Below the pieces are notes generated by a model. That model was given only the letters and a program-made list of their open reading frames with translations. It searched no databases and was not told the origin of the DNA. Shown here one piece after another: positions 1 to 6,040 of a DNA stretch of 6,176 bases (positions are counted from its first letter, which is position 1; the number at the start of each line of letters is the position of its first letter). This stretch comes from Desulfobulbaceae bacterium. Its GTDB lineage: Bacteria > Desulfobacterota > Desulfobulbia > Desulfobulbales > DAOVSZ01. The translations under genes and the position numbers were made by a program. The stretch lies in NCBI GenBank assembly GCA_030627725.1, contig DAOVSZ010000171.1, forward strand, positions 1 to 6,176, written 5' to 3'.

Positions 1-744
1 CTTGTCTCCCGGATCGAAAAAATTAAAAACAGCAATATCGAGACGACCGGCGGCCGCCAGAATATTCAGTATCGCGGCGGCACCCTGCCGCTCTTTACCG
101 TTGATGAAATTGCCAAGGTAACCCCAAGAGATAAGAGCACCAAGAACAGCTATATCGTGGTCTTCCAGATTGGCGGCAAGCAAGTCGGCATATGGGTTTC
201 CGAAAAATTAGACATTATTACACTCAAACCGGACATCGACGATATAACCCATAAACAGCCCGGCATCATGGGCTCTGCGATTATCATGGACCAGATCACC
301 CTTCTGGTCGACCTCTACGGGATTATCTCCACCCTTATGCCGGAGTTGGTAGCGGCCGCGGCCAGGGAGAGAACTTCGGAAAAATCTTCCACTATTCTTA
401 TTGTTGAAGATTCAAAATTTTTCATGAACCAGCTCTGTGATTTTGTTGCCGAAGCAGGCTATACCCCTCTTCAGGCATTTGACGGCATCGAGGCCTTGAA
501 GGTCCTTGAGAATGAGTCTGTCGGTCTCATCCTGACAGATATCGAAATGCCCAACATGGACGGCCTTGAAATGACCGAGCGCATACGGTCAAACCCGGAC
601 ATGAAAGACATGCCGATCATCGCAGTTACTTCTGTTGCGGGAGATGCAGCGGAGAAACGAGGGATTCAGGCAGGAGTCAACGAGTATATGATCAAACTTG
701 ACAGAGAGAAGATAATCAATACAATAGACCGCTATCTCTCTTAA
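1..744 (+). CDS. cheA: Hybrid chemotaxis histidine kinase CheA, C-terminal part (CheW-like domain + receiver domain), 5' end outside window
   Basis: The frame is open from base 1 to the TAA at 742-744, giving 247 residues of a protein that starts upstream; the GTG at 157 is an internal codon. Visible residues 1 to about 115 are the end of the CheW-like (P5) regulatory domain, which docks CheW and receptors. It is marked by LVSRIEKI, then QYRGGTLPL, then VGIWV and the GSAII/LLVDL strands. A short Ala-rich linker leads into a receiver domain at about 131-247. That domain has the acidic pair E136-D137, the phospho-acceptor Asp180 in TDIEMPNMDG, Thr210 and Lys232. In CheA-receiver hybrids the C-terminal receiver is thought to act as a phosphate sink or output for the kinase. 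CheV, which is CheW plus receiver only, is the main alternative; the LVSRIE/QYRGG wording and the DIEMP and KLDRE motifs fit hybrid CheA better. The kinase core itself is not in the window. cheW follows after 9 bases. Confidence 0.82.
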   Translation, partial: LVSRIEKIKNSNIETTGGRQNIQYRGGTLPLFTVDEIAKVTPRDKSTKNSYIVVFQIGGKQVGIWVSEKLDIITLKPDIDDITHKQPGIMGSAIIMDQITLLVDLYGIISTLMPELVAAAARERTSEKSSTILIVEDSKFFMNQLCDFVAEAGYTPLQAFDGIEALKVLENESVGLILTDIEMPNMDGLEMTERIRSNPDMKDMPIIAVTSVAGDAAEKRGIQAGVNEYMIKLDREKIINTIDRYLS

Positions 745-753
745 GGAAATATC

Positions 754-1230
754 ATGCAGCAGGAAACAGACACACCCTTGACCACCGGCGGCAGAGAACT
801 TGCCCTGTTTCACACCGGCGATTTGATCTGCGGCCTTGATACCTGCCATGTCGGCGAAATTAACAAACAGACGGATATCACCGTTGTGCACCGTGCTCCC
901 GACTATGTGCGGGGGGTCATAAATTTACGCGGTGAAATCGTTACGGTTATTGACCTGAGAAAAAAATTCGGGTTTGAACCGCTTGCAATTGATTCTGAGA
1001 TGCGAATTGTTGTTGTCCGGCTTGGTGACGAAAATATTGGCCTGCTGGTAGACAAGGTGACCGATGTCGTCAATGCCGATCCGTCGGATATTGAACCTCC
1101 GCCATCAAACCTGTCCGGGATCAACGGCGCCTTCTTCAACGGCATCTACAAACGGAAAAAACACCTGGTCGCAATCCTTGATATTTATGAAATTATGAAA
1201 AAAAACGAAGGGGACGCACTGCCTGCCTGA
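754..1230 (+). CDS. cheW: Chemotaxis scaffold protein CheW
   Basis: This is a 158-residue protein of normal CheW length, consisting of one CheW domain. Residues 52-73 carry the family signature VRGVINLRG followed by VTVIDLRKKFG. Other CheW elements are IGLLVDKVTDVV near residues 95-106 and the C-terminal strand LVAILDIYEIM. CheW is a cytoplasmic adaptor that couples methyl-accepting receptors to CheA in the signalling array. The start is fixed by AAGGA at 743-747, which overlaps the stop of the upstream cheA-like gene and lies 6 bases before the ATG. The two genes are therefore one operon and probably translationally coupled. The first 12 or so residues are polar and outside the domain. No further chemotaxis gene follows; the structured region and terminator at 1476-1512 close the operon. 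The symbol rests on the domain, since several CheW paralogues are common in such genomes. Confidence 0.92.
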   Translation: MQQETDTPLTTGGRELALFHTGDLICGLDTCHVGEINKQTDITVVHRAPDYVRGVINLRGEIVTVIDLRKKFGFEPLAIDSEMRIVVVRLGDENIGLLVDKVTDVVNADPSDIEPPPSNLSGINGAFFNGIYKRKKHLVAILDIYEIMKKNEGDALPA

Positions 1231-1250
1231 TTCCAGCCAGGCCGGAATCA
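1228..1250 (+). repeat. Small inverted repeat at the end of cheW
   Basis: TGATTCC (1228-1234) and GGAATCA (1244-1250) form a perfect 7-bp stem with a 9-base loop. The left arm includes the stop codon of cheW. No T-run follows, so it is not a convincing intrinsic terminator. It may help stabilise the 3' end of the mRNA or may be chance. Confidence 0.35.
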
Positions 1251-1253
1251 CTC

Positions 1254-1297
1254 AGCGGCTGCGCTGCTGAATAGTTACTTTTATTGTAACTATTCAG
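1254..1297. repeat. Degenerate repeat copy with a perfect 12-bp hairpin
   Basis: CTGAATAGTTAC (1267-1278) and GTAACTATTCAG (1286-1297) are perfect inverted copies around a 7-base T-rich loop. The left arm and its flank (about 1254-1286) are also a diverged direct copy of the right end of the neighbouring element (about 1434-1470). Both read GCTGCTGAAYAGTTAC followed by TTTTATTG, with one substitution and one indel in that core. The motif therefore occurs four times within 210 bases, in + - - + order. Only A-containing sequence, not a T-run, follows the hairpin, so a repeat-family origin is more likely than a terminator. Confidence 0.7.
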
Positions 1298-1320
1298 GTG
1301 GAGCGACAAACATAGCCTAA

Positions 1321-1461
1321 ACTCCATCCCGTAACTGTTCAGCAGTGCTTCAGATGTGCACAAGCAGGCTGACGAGCTATAGTTTGCTATGCGAGAAGGT
1401 CTGATCGTGTGCAGCTGGTGAGCGCAGCGAATGAGCGGATGGAGTGCTGCTGAACAGTTAC
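1321..1461. repeat. Structured intergenic element with two interleaved inverted repeats (MITE-like or structured RNA)
   Basis: GTAACTGTTCAGCAG (1331-1345) and CTGCTGAACAGTTAC (1447-1461) are perfect 15-bp inverted repeats bounding 131 bases. With G-U pairs the RNA stem would extend to 22 bp (1331-1352 with 1440-1461). A second perfect pair, ACTCCATCC (1321-1329) with GGATGGAGT (1437-1445), is interleaved with the first. The order is A-B-A'-B', so the two stems compete or cross. Inside, further pairings can be drawn: TGCACA (1357-1362) with TGTGCA (1408-1413), CAGGCT (1365-1370) with GGTCTG (1398-1403, two G-U), and a bulged hairpin at 1376-1392. I see no convincing open reading frame and no clear target-site duplication. 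A non-autonomous miniature transposable element or palindromic intergenic repeat is the simplest reading; a transcribed structured RNA is the alternative. I do not recognise the family. Confidence 0.65.
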
Positions 1462-1475
1462 CTTTTATTGAAACG

Positions 1476-1512
1476 AAAAAAGGCAGGGTGTGATGAGCAC
1501 CCTGCCTTTTTT
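1476..1512. terminator. Bidirectional intrinsic terminator between cheW and the PilZ gene
   Basis: AAAAAAGGCAGGGTG (1476-1490) and its exact complement CACCCTGCCTTTTTT (1498-1512) form a 15-bp stem with a 7-base loop. The 9-bp core is GC-rich, and a run of six T follows on either strand. It sits between two convergent genes and can serve both the chemosensory operon (+) and the PilZ gene (-), whose stop is 23 bases away. Confidence 0.93.
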
Positions 1513-1534
1513 AAATAAATTGCGCAAAAATCAG

Positions 1535-1915
1535 TTAGGCCTGCGACACTTCAATGCAGGCATGGTTCCAGATGAAATTTTTCAGCTGCGCCTCCTGGCT
1601 TTGCGAAAGCTTCCCGAATTTTACCCCGCACCGGCGAGGTGTATCAGCACGGCCGGGCCGTATCTCCCGATCTGAGACCGCCTTGTAGGTTACCTGACCG
1701 AGGCAAAGGTCCTCTTCGCCGAAAAGTGTCAGTGATTCTGTTGATTCAAGAAGAAGATTCTCGTCACTATCATAACGGAATGAAAACCCATCAACACTCA
1801 GATCAATCACATCACCAAGGCCATTTTCCAGAGGCCCCATGACCGCTATTGAATAGCTTCTCACCGGAAACCGCATGTTCTCTCTACGATCAAGTATTTC
1901 ATTTCTTTCTTCCAT
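1535..1915 (-). CDS. PilZ-domain protein, probable cyclic-di-GMP effector
   Basis: The 126-residue protein is a single PilZ domain with both cyclic-di-GMP-binding signatures. The RxxxR motif is at R11-R15 within DRRENMRFPV, and D/NxSxxG is at D38-L-S40-V-D-G43. The expected beta-rich middle is followed by RRCGVKF near residues 94-100 and a C-terminal helix. PilZ proteins bind cyclic-di-GMP in the cytoplasm and change motility, exopolysaccharide or other outputs by contacting a partner; the partner here is unknown. The start is supported by GAGGTGG about 4 bases before the ATG. The gene is convergent with cheA-cheW and shares their terminator. It is separated from the upstream permease gene by 133 bases that contain a possible promoter, so it is probably expressed alone. 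Confidence 0.88.
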   Translation of the reverse strand: MEERNEILDRRENMRFPVRSYSIAVMGPLENGLGDVIDLSVDGFSFRYDSDENLLLESTESLTLFGEEDLCLGQVTYKAVSDREIRPGRADTPRRCGVKFGKLSQSQEAQLKNFIWNHACIEVSQA

Positions 1916-1959
1916 AGCGCCACCTCATTTTCTCAATTTTTTTTTGAATGCCTTATAAT

Positions 1960-1968
1960 ATCATAACA
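1960..1968 (-). promoter_or_regulatory. Possible extended -10 promoter for the PilZ gene
   Basis: Reading the - strand, TGT-TATGAT matches the extended -10 pattern TGnTATAAT with one mismatch in the hexamer. It lies about 45 bases before the PilZ start codon, which leaves a leader of roughly 38 bases containing an A-run and the ribosome site. No good -35 hexamer is visible at the normal spacing. The rest of the 1916-2048 gap is AT-rich, and I see no terminator for the permease gene in it. Confidence 0.3.
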
Positions 1969-2048
1969 AGGGAAAGACTGCTCTCTTTTTTTGCGGCTGC
2001 AACAAAAATGGAGGGGCCGAAGGTATTAATATAATTAATTTAATTCTA

Positions 2049-3710
2049 TTATTCCAGGTCCTCAAGGTGCCGCACCCCTTTTCTGAAAAAGAAAAAGGCA
2101 AGAAAAAAAGAAAGCGCCAACACGGCAAGCACCCATCCGGCAAGAAGATACAGATCATTTTTCATAAAACCCGACCCCTTGAGCCATTTCTTCACAATCC
2201 GATAGGCAGGCAGCGAACCTAAGAAAATAACACACAACTCATATGCCAGAGAGGTCAGAAGAAAGAGAATCGCCCCCATGCCGCCGAGGGCCGCTGCCCG
2301 GCTCTCGGCCTTAAAATCGGCATACAGGGCCCCAAAGCCAACGGCCATTGCCACCACCGTCCAGGTGATAATGGTGCTCGTCACCACCGAAAACCACCAC
2401 ATCGGGCCTTCTATCTGCAGCAGATGGTCGGAAACGACAACAAGAACCAGCGAAAGCACGGTAAAGGGAACAACATACATCAGGTATTTCGTAAACAGGT
2501 ACCGTCTCATGGAGATGGGGGCGGACTGGATAAGATAAAATGCCCCCCCCTCGGCGCCGACGGAAGGATATGCAAAACGGGCGGCAAGCGAGGCGACCAT
2601 AAATCCTGCCAGGCCGACGTTCAAAAAGGAGATGAGGTTGGTGATATATTCCTTGGCAAATGGAGAGCGGTCAACCGGCAGCAGGGTAAAGTTATACAGA
2701 TAGACCATAACAAGCGCGCCGACCATGAACAGCTGCGACCACTCGGCGGAATCCCTGAACAGGGTTTTGAGTTCCTTGGAAAGAATCCACTGCCAGCGAC
2801 TCCTGTGCCGTACGCTTCCGGCAAAACGCCGGTAGCCGCCGAATGATTCCTGTGATTTTGTATAGCCGGCAAAAAAGAAGCATTCCATGGCCCACTCTCC
2901 GAGAAAAAAGAGCGAAAACGGGCTCACAAGGATGAGTCCGAACAGAAGCCAGTCCACCTGCCGGTCCAGCAGATAGGTGGAGAGAAAGTTGGCAGCCCAG
3001 GCTGCGGGCACATAGGGCCCGGCAGGCGAGGAGATGCTTGAGAGGTATTCGATAAAATGGCCGTACTTTTCAGGGTTGACCAGCTCTTCCGGCTGGATGA
3101 TGCGGAACATTACATAGATAAAAACTCCGAAACACAAAGAAAGGTACAGAACAATATCCTTGGTCCTTCTGGCAGGAAAAAGGTTGACCAGAACGATGAC
3201 AAGAAGCATCCCGAAGCAGGTCGCTGTTGCGGCAAGAGCAAGGATGGTGAGCATCAAGAGCGGCCAATACAGAAAATGGGCATGAAATACGTGGCCATAC
3301 GCGGCAAAGACGGGAAAAGAAAACACAACCATCATCCAGGAAGTATAGACACTGGTGGAAAAAAAACGCATGCCGTAGATCTCGGCAGGCGAGACCGGGG
3401 CTGCAGCCACAATTTCGTTGTCCTGGGAAAGAAAAACGGTGGAAACCGAAGAGACCATACAGGAAAAAACCAGCATGGCAAAAAGAACGATCCATGCCAT
3501 CTGGAAAATCTTGAGACTCAAGATGATCCCGAGTTCACTCTGGCTGTGAAAATAAAGCGTCACCCGATAGGAGATAAGATAGAGGGCAACAACGATTGCC
3601 AGACCGAAGAGGGCCACTCCGATGGTCTTATAAGGAAATGCTCCGGCCGGAAAAAAACGGTTCCGCGCCGACCAGAGAAAAGGGGCCAGAAGAATCCTGC
3701 GGCTGCTCAT
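2049..3710 (-). CDS. ABC exporter permease, large fused (two-repeat) membrane subunit
   Basis: The 553-residue protein is very hydrophobic, with about 12 likely membrane segments, for example near 30-48, 62-90, 121-140, 147-178, 185-205, 254-280, 327-344, 357-380, 408-430, 438-462, 476-500 and 521-542. The two halves resemble each other. An amphipathic elbow-like stretch before the first membrane segment of each half (about 5-20 and 307-326) is echoed. So is a motif after the second segment: APVSPAEIYGMRFF at 104-117 and APISMRRYLFTKY at 397-409. This looks like two ABC-2-type permease units in one chain. The length and layout fit the 'putative ABC exporter' permeases of about 550 residues. 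The start ATG overlaps the ATPase stop by 4 bases (ATGA) and has GGGAGGGAG just before it, so translation is coupled. The substrate is unknown. A run of eight G lies in codons 387-390. Confidence 0.85.
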   Translation of the reverse strand: MSSRRILLAPFLWSARNRFFPAGAFPYKTIGVALFGLAIVVALYLISYRVTLYFHSQSELGIILSLKIFQMAWIVLFAMLVFSCMVSSVSTVFLSQDNEIVAAAPVSPAEIYGMRFFSTSVYTSWMMVVFSFPVFAAYGHVFHAHFLYWPLLMLTILALAATATCFGMLLVIVLVNLFPARRTKDIVLYLSLCFGVFIYVMFRIIQPEELVNPEKYGHFIEYLSSISSPAGPYVPAAWAANFLSTYLLDRQVDWLLFGLILVSPFSLFFLGEWAMECFFFAGYTKSQESFGGYRRFAGSVRHRSRWQWILSKELKTLFRDSAEWSQLFMVGALVMVYLYNFTLLPVDRSPFAKEYITNLISFLNVGLAGFMVASLAARFAYPSVGAEGGAFYLIQSAPISMRRYLFTKYLMYVVPFTVLSLVLVVVSDHLLQIEGPMWWFSVVTSTIITWTVVAMAVGFGALYADFKAESRAAALGGMGAILFLLTSLAYELCVIFLGSLPAYRIVKKWLKGSGFMKNDLYLLAGWVLAVLALSFFLAFFFFRKGVRHLEDLE

Positions 3711-4516
3711 ACTCCCTCCCGCTTTTCACTCCTTAAGGCAGCGATAATCGCGTTTAACTCAACCGCTCCGGTCAGTTCCAGGAAGACCTCTTCAAGGTCC
3801 GAGTCTTCAAGGTGCGCCTCTCTCTTCAGAGATGCCAGATCACCCGAGGTGCGGATCCGGCCCTGCAGGATAATCGCTATCCGGTCACACAACTCCTCGG
3901 CAATCTCAAGGGAATGGGTCGATAGGAAGACAGTCTTGCCCTCGCTTGCGTGTTTCCTGAAAAGTTCCTTGACGATTTTCGCACTTTTCGGATCGAGCCC
4001 CACCATCGGCTCGTCAACAATGATCACCGGCGGATCAAGCATGAAGGCCGCGGTCATGATCAGCTTCTGCCGCATGCCGTGCGAATAGCTTTCGATCAGA
4101 TGCCGGCTCCAGTCGGCAAGATCAAAAATCTCCAGAAAAGACCCTGTCCGGGCATGAAACATCTTCTCCGGCAGTTTGTAGAGGCTTGCCACGAACCGGA
4201 GAAACTCCAGTCCGGTAAGCTTCTCATAGAGATAGGGCCGGTCCGGAATATAACCGGTTATCTGCTTGCACTGCGTTGGGTGACGAGAGAGGTCAATGCC
4301 CTTGATCATGATACTGCCGCAATCAGGCTTTAAGATACCGGCCAGCATCTTGATCGTGGTTGTCTTGCCGGCCCCGTTCGGCCCGAGAAAACCGAATATC
4401 TCTCCCGCCTGAACAGAAAGGCTGATATCATCCACCGCCTTATATCCCCCGAACTCCTTGGACAGCCCCCTGATCTCTATGGCTGTAGAGCTCTGATCTC
4501 TGTTTTCTCCTTCCAT
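3707..4516 (-). CDS. ABC exporter ATP-binding subunit
   Basis: This 269-residue nucleotide-binding domain has a full set of motifs. Walker A GPNGAGKT is at 45-52, the signature SYSHGMRQ at 143-150 (the YSxGMRQ form common in ABC-2 exporters), Walker B VIIVDE at 164-169 with catalytic Glu169, the D-loop GLDP at 173-176 and the switch His201. The Q-loop is unusual: the position expected to hold Gln reads Asp92 in GYIPDRPYLYEKLTG. The C-terminal 30 residues form a Glu/Leu-rich tail typical of exporter ATPases. It would power the permease encoded immediately downstream, with which it overlaps by 4 bases. The ATG is the only reasonable start; the ribosome site is weak (AAGAGAG ending 2 bases before it). 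An AAGGAG inside the first codons has no start codon after it. The upstream gap holds a G-run repeat that could influence translation. Confidence 0.93.
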   Translation of the reverse strand: MEGENRDQSSTAIEIRGLSKEFGGYKAVDDISLSVQAGEIFGFLGPNGAGKTTTIKMLAGILKPDCGSIMIKGIDLSRHPTQCKQITGYIPDRPYLYEKLTGLEFLRFVASLYKLPEKMFHARTGSFLEIFDLADWSRHLIESYSHGMRQKLIMTAAFMLDPPVIIVDEPMVGLDPKSAKIVKELFRKHASEGKTVFLSTHSLEIAEELCDRIAIILQGRIRTSGDLASLKREAHLEDSDLEEVFLELTGAVELNAIIAALRSEKREGV

Positions 4517-4527
4517 AACTCTCTTAT

Positions 4528-4585
4528 CCCCTGTCCCTGATCCCCGACCCCTGACCCCTGGCCCCTAGTCCCCAGCCCCTGCCCC
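4528..4585 (-). repeat. Heptad G-run tandem repeat, predicted G-quadruplex-forming
   Basis: On the - (coding) strand, nine runs of 3-4 G recur at a period close to 7 bases, separated by 2-4 bases. The unit is a degenerate GGGGTCA/GGGGNCA type. The block includes the last six codons and the TAG stop of the transglutaminase gene (stop at 4565-4567) and ends 11 bases before the ATPase ATG. Four or more G-runs with short loops meet the usual G-quadruplex pattern in both DNA and mRNA. G-run heptamer repeats are known in other bacteria such as Xanthomonas and Nostoc. A regulatory role here is an inference. Confidence 0.85.
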
Positions 4586-6031
4586 AACCACCTCTATCTT
4601 CAATTTTCCAAGCAAGGCGCCAATCTTTACCTGCTCTGATGTCTCGCCTTCGACAAATTTTATATGCGTGATGTCAGCCGGGAACTGGTTCTTCGTCGTA
4701 TCCAGGCTAATCCAGGTATCATCAAGACAGACCTCGTTCCAGGCGTGATAAAAAAAGGCTCCTTGATGAAAGGTAACGCCGGCAACAACCCTGGTCGGGA
4801 CCTGGACGCTTCGGGCAAGCGCCGCAAAAAGGGCGGCATGCTCGTTACAATCCCCTGTCCGCGTCTGCAGTGTGGTCACCGCGTCAGGAATGCCGAGGAC
4901 CGGTCGTTTCTCAATGTTTTCATATACCCAGTCGGCCAGGGCCGCAACCTTTGCCACCGCGTCCGGCGCCACTTTGACAAGGGACCTGGCACGATTGACG
5001 ATTGCAACGGTTGCGACCTGAATATAGGGGGTAGATGCCAAGGCCTCTGCCGGCCCTTCACAGGGAGAGGCATCACTTCCTGGAAGATTCTCTTTCGTAA
5101 TTGTCAGGAGACCGTTTTCAAAGGTCTGCCTGTCCTTGTTAAGAACAAAATCACCATCAGTCGGCAGGGTCAGCCTGTAGCGTATACTTTTCACCTGCGA
5201 GAGGTCAGGCATTTTTCCGGTAAGAGGCACTGAGACGCTCGATAAAATCTCCCTTCCCTTGGCAACAATATCTTTTGCCTTGAATTCCGGCTCCCGGATA
5301 AAGACAAACCCGGCCGGCGACTCCTCTTTGACAACGTTTCCTTCCTCGTCCAGCCAGGAATTGATCCGGATGCCGGAAAAATTTTCCACAAAATGGTGCA
5401 GCTTTTGGATACGTCCGGAGATCAGGATCTTTACCAGCCCCTTATACTCCATCATCGTATCCTTACCGGACAGTGAGACCGGGTCAAAATAAGGAATCCT
5501 GATCTTCTCACCGACATCAAGGCCCTGCTTCAGGAGATACCCTCGCTGGTTTGTGGAGAGGTAGGGAGGACTCTTCAGATGCACCACATCTTCGATTGTT
5601 TCCTTGCCGGTTGTGAGCGAGAACCGGACATCCCGACCCTGCACATGGCCCTTGGCAATCATCCTGTAAAAAGGGGAGGAGAGTTCGAACCGGAAGCTCT
5701 GCAGCAGCAGTCCTTCGGTCAGGCTTGCCTCAACGCGCATACGGACAGGATGGACCTGATCGAGGATGTTGAGATGCAGCAGGGCATCCTGCTCCATCCG
5801 GATGGTATTGTTGCCGGCAGGGACAAACCGGTTCCTGACATAGCCTATCCGTTCTTTCTTGAAAAAGATGCCCTGATAGCTCTCCTCACGGCCCTGTTGA
5901 AGCGCCTGGATTTCCCTCAGGTCCACCGACTTGACAAAGACATCTCTGAACAGGAGCGCCCCAAAAAGCGATATCCAGACACCTATAACGAAAAGCCTGA
6001 GAAGAGTCCCGTAACGTACCCCGTGCTTCAT
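4565..6031 (-). CDS. Membrane-anchored transglutaminase-like (papain-fold) protein
   Basis: The protein has 488 residues. One hydrophobic segment at about 9-28, after a basic start (MKHGVRYG), is a signal anchor, so the bulk should lie outside the cytoplasmic membrane. Residues about 40-330 form a long, probably beta-rich region I cannot assign to a named domain. The transglutaminase-like core follows, with the triad Cys395 in TGDCNEHAALFAAL, His429 in YHAWNEV and Asp444 in WISLDTT, in the order and spacing of that superfamily. Bacterial members are mostly predicted peptidases or amide-bond enzymes, and the substrate is unknown. The C-terminal GAGAGD comes from the G-run repeat. The ATG is the only start, because an in-frame TGA (the stop of the upstream gene) lies 9 bases before it. 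No good ribosome site is visible, suggesting coupling to the upstream gene. The ABC exporter genes follow 48 bases downstream. Confidence 0.87.
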   Translation of the reverse strand: MKHGVRYGTLLRLFVIGVWISLFGALLFRDVFVKSVDLREIQALQQGREESYQGIFFKKERIGYVRNRFVPAGNNTIRMEQDALLHLNILDQVHPVRMRVEASLTEGLLLQSFRFELSSPFYRMIAKGHVQGRDVRFSLTTGKETIEDVVHLKSPPYLSTNQRGYLLKQGLDVGEKIRIPYFDPVSLSGKDTMMEYKGLVKILISGRIQKLHHFVENFSGIRINSWLDEEGNVVKEESPAGFVFIREPEFKAKDIVAKGREILSSVSVPLTGKMPDLSQVKSIRYRLTLPTDGDFVLNKDRQTFENGLLTITKENLPGSDASPCEGPAEALASTPYIQVATVAIVNRARSLVKVAPDAVAKVAALADWVYENIEKRPVLGIPDAVTTLQTRTGDCNEHAALFAALARSVQVPTRVVAGVTFHQGAFFYHAWNEVCLDDTWISLDTTKNQFPADITHIKFVEGETSEQVKIGALLGKLKIEVVGAGAGD

Positions 6032-6040
6032 CGTAACTGC

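Noticed and set aside
1254..1470. CRISPR array
   Set aside because: Repeat copies alternate in orientation, spacing is irregular, and no constant spacers or cas genes are present.
1976..2005. TTGC-GGCT-GCAA palindrome near a T-run after the permease gene, as a possible terminator
   Set aside because: The stem is only 4 bp, and the T-run is on the wrong side for the - strand permease gene.
2029..2048. AT-rich near-palindrome (ATTAATATAATTAATTTAATT) as a protein-binding site
   Set aside because: Low-complexity AT sequence gives such symmetry easily; nothing ties it to a regulator.
3057..4088. Long open frame on the + strand opposite the ABC genes (343 codons)
   Set aside because: It spans parts of two clearly real antisense genes, is full of charged residues with no recognisable domain, and has no supported start; it is a shadow of the - strand codon use.
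4664..5233. Open frame on the + strand opposite the transglutaminase gene (189 codons)
   Set aside because: It lies wholly inside a gene with a recognisable catalytic triad and shows no domain of its own.
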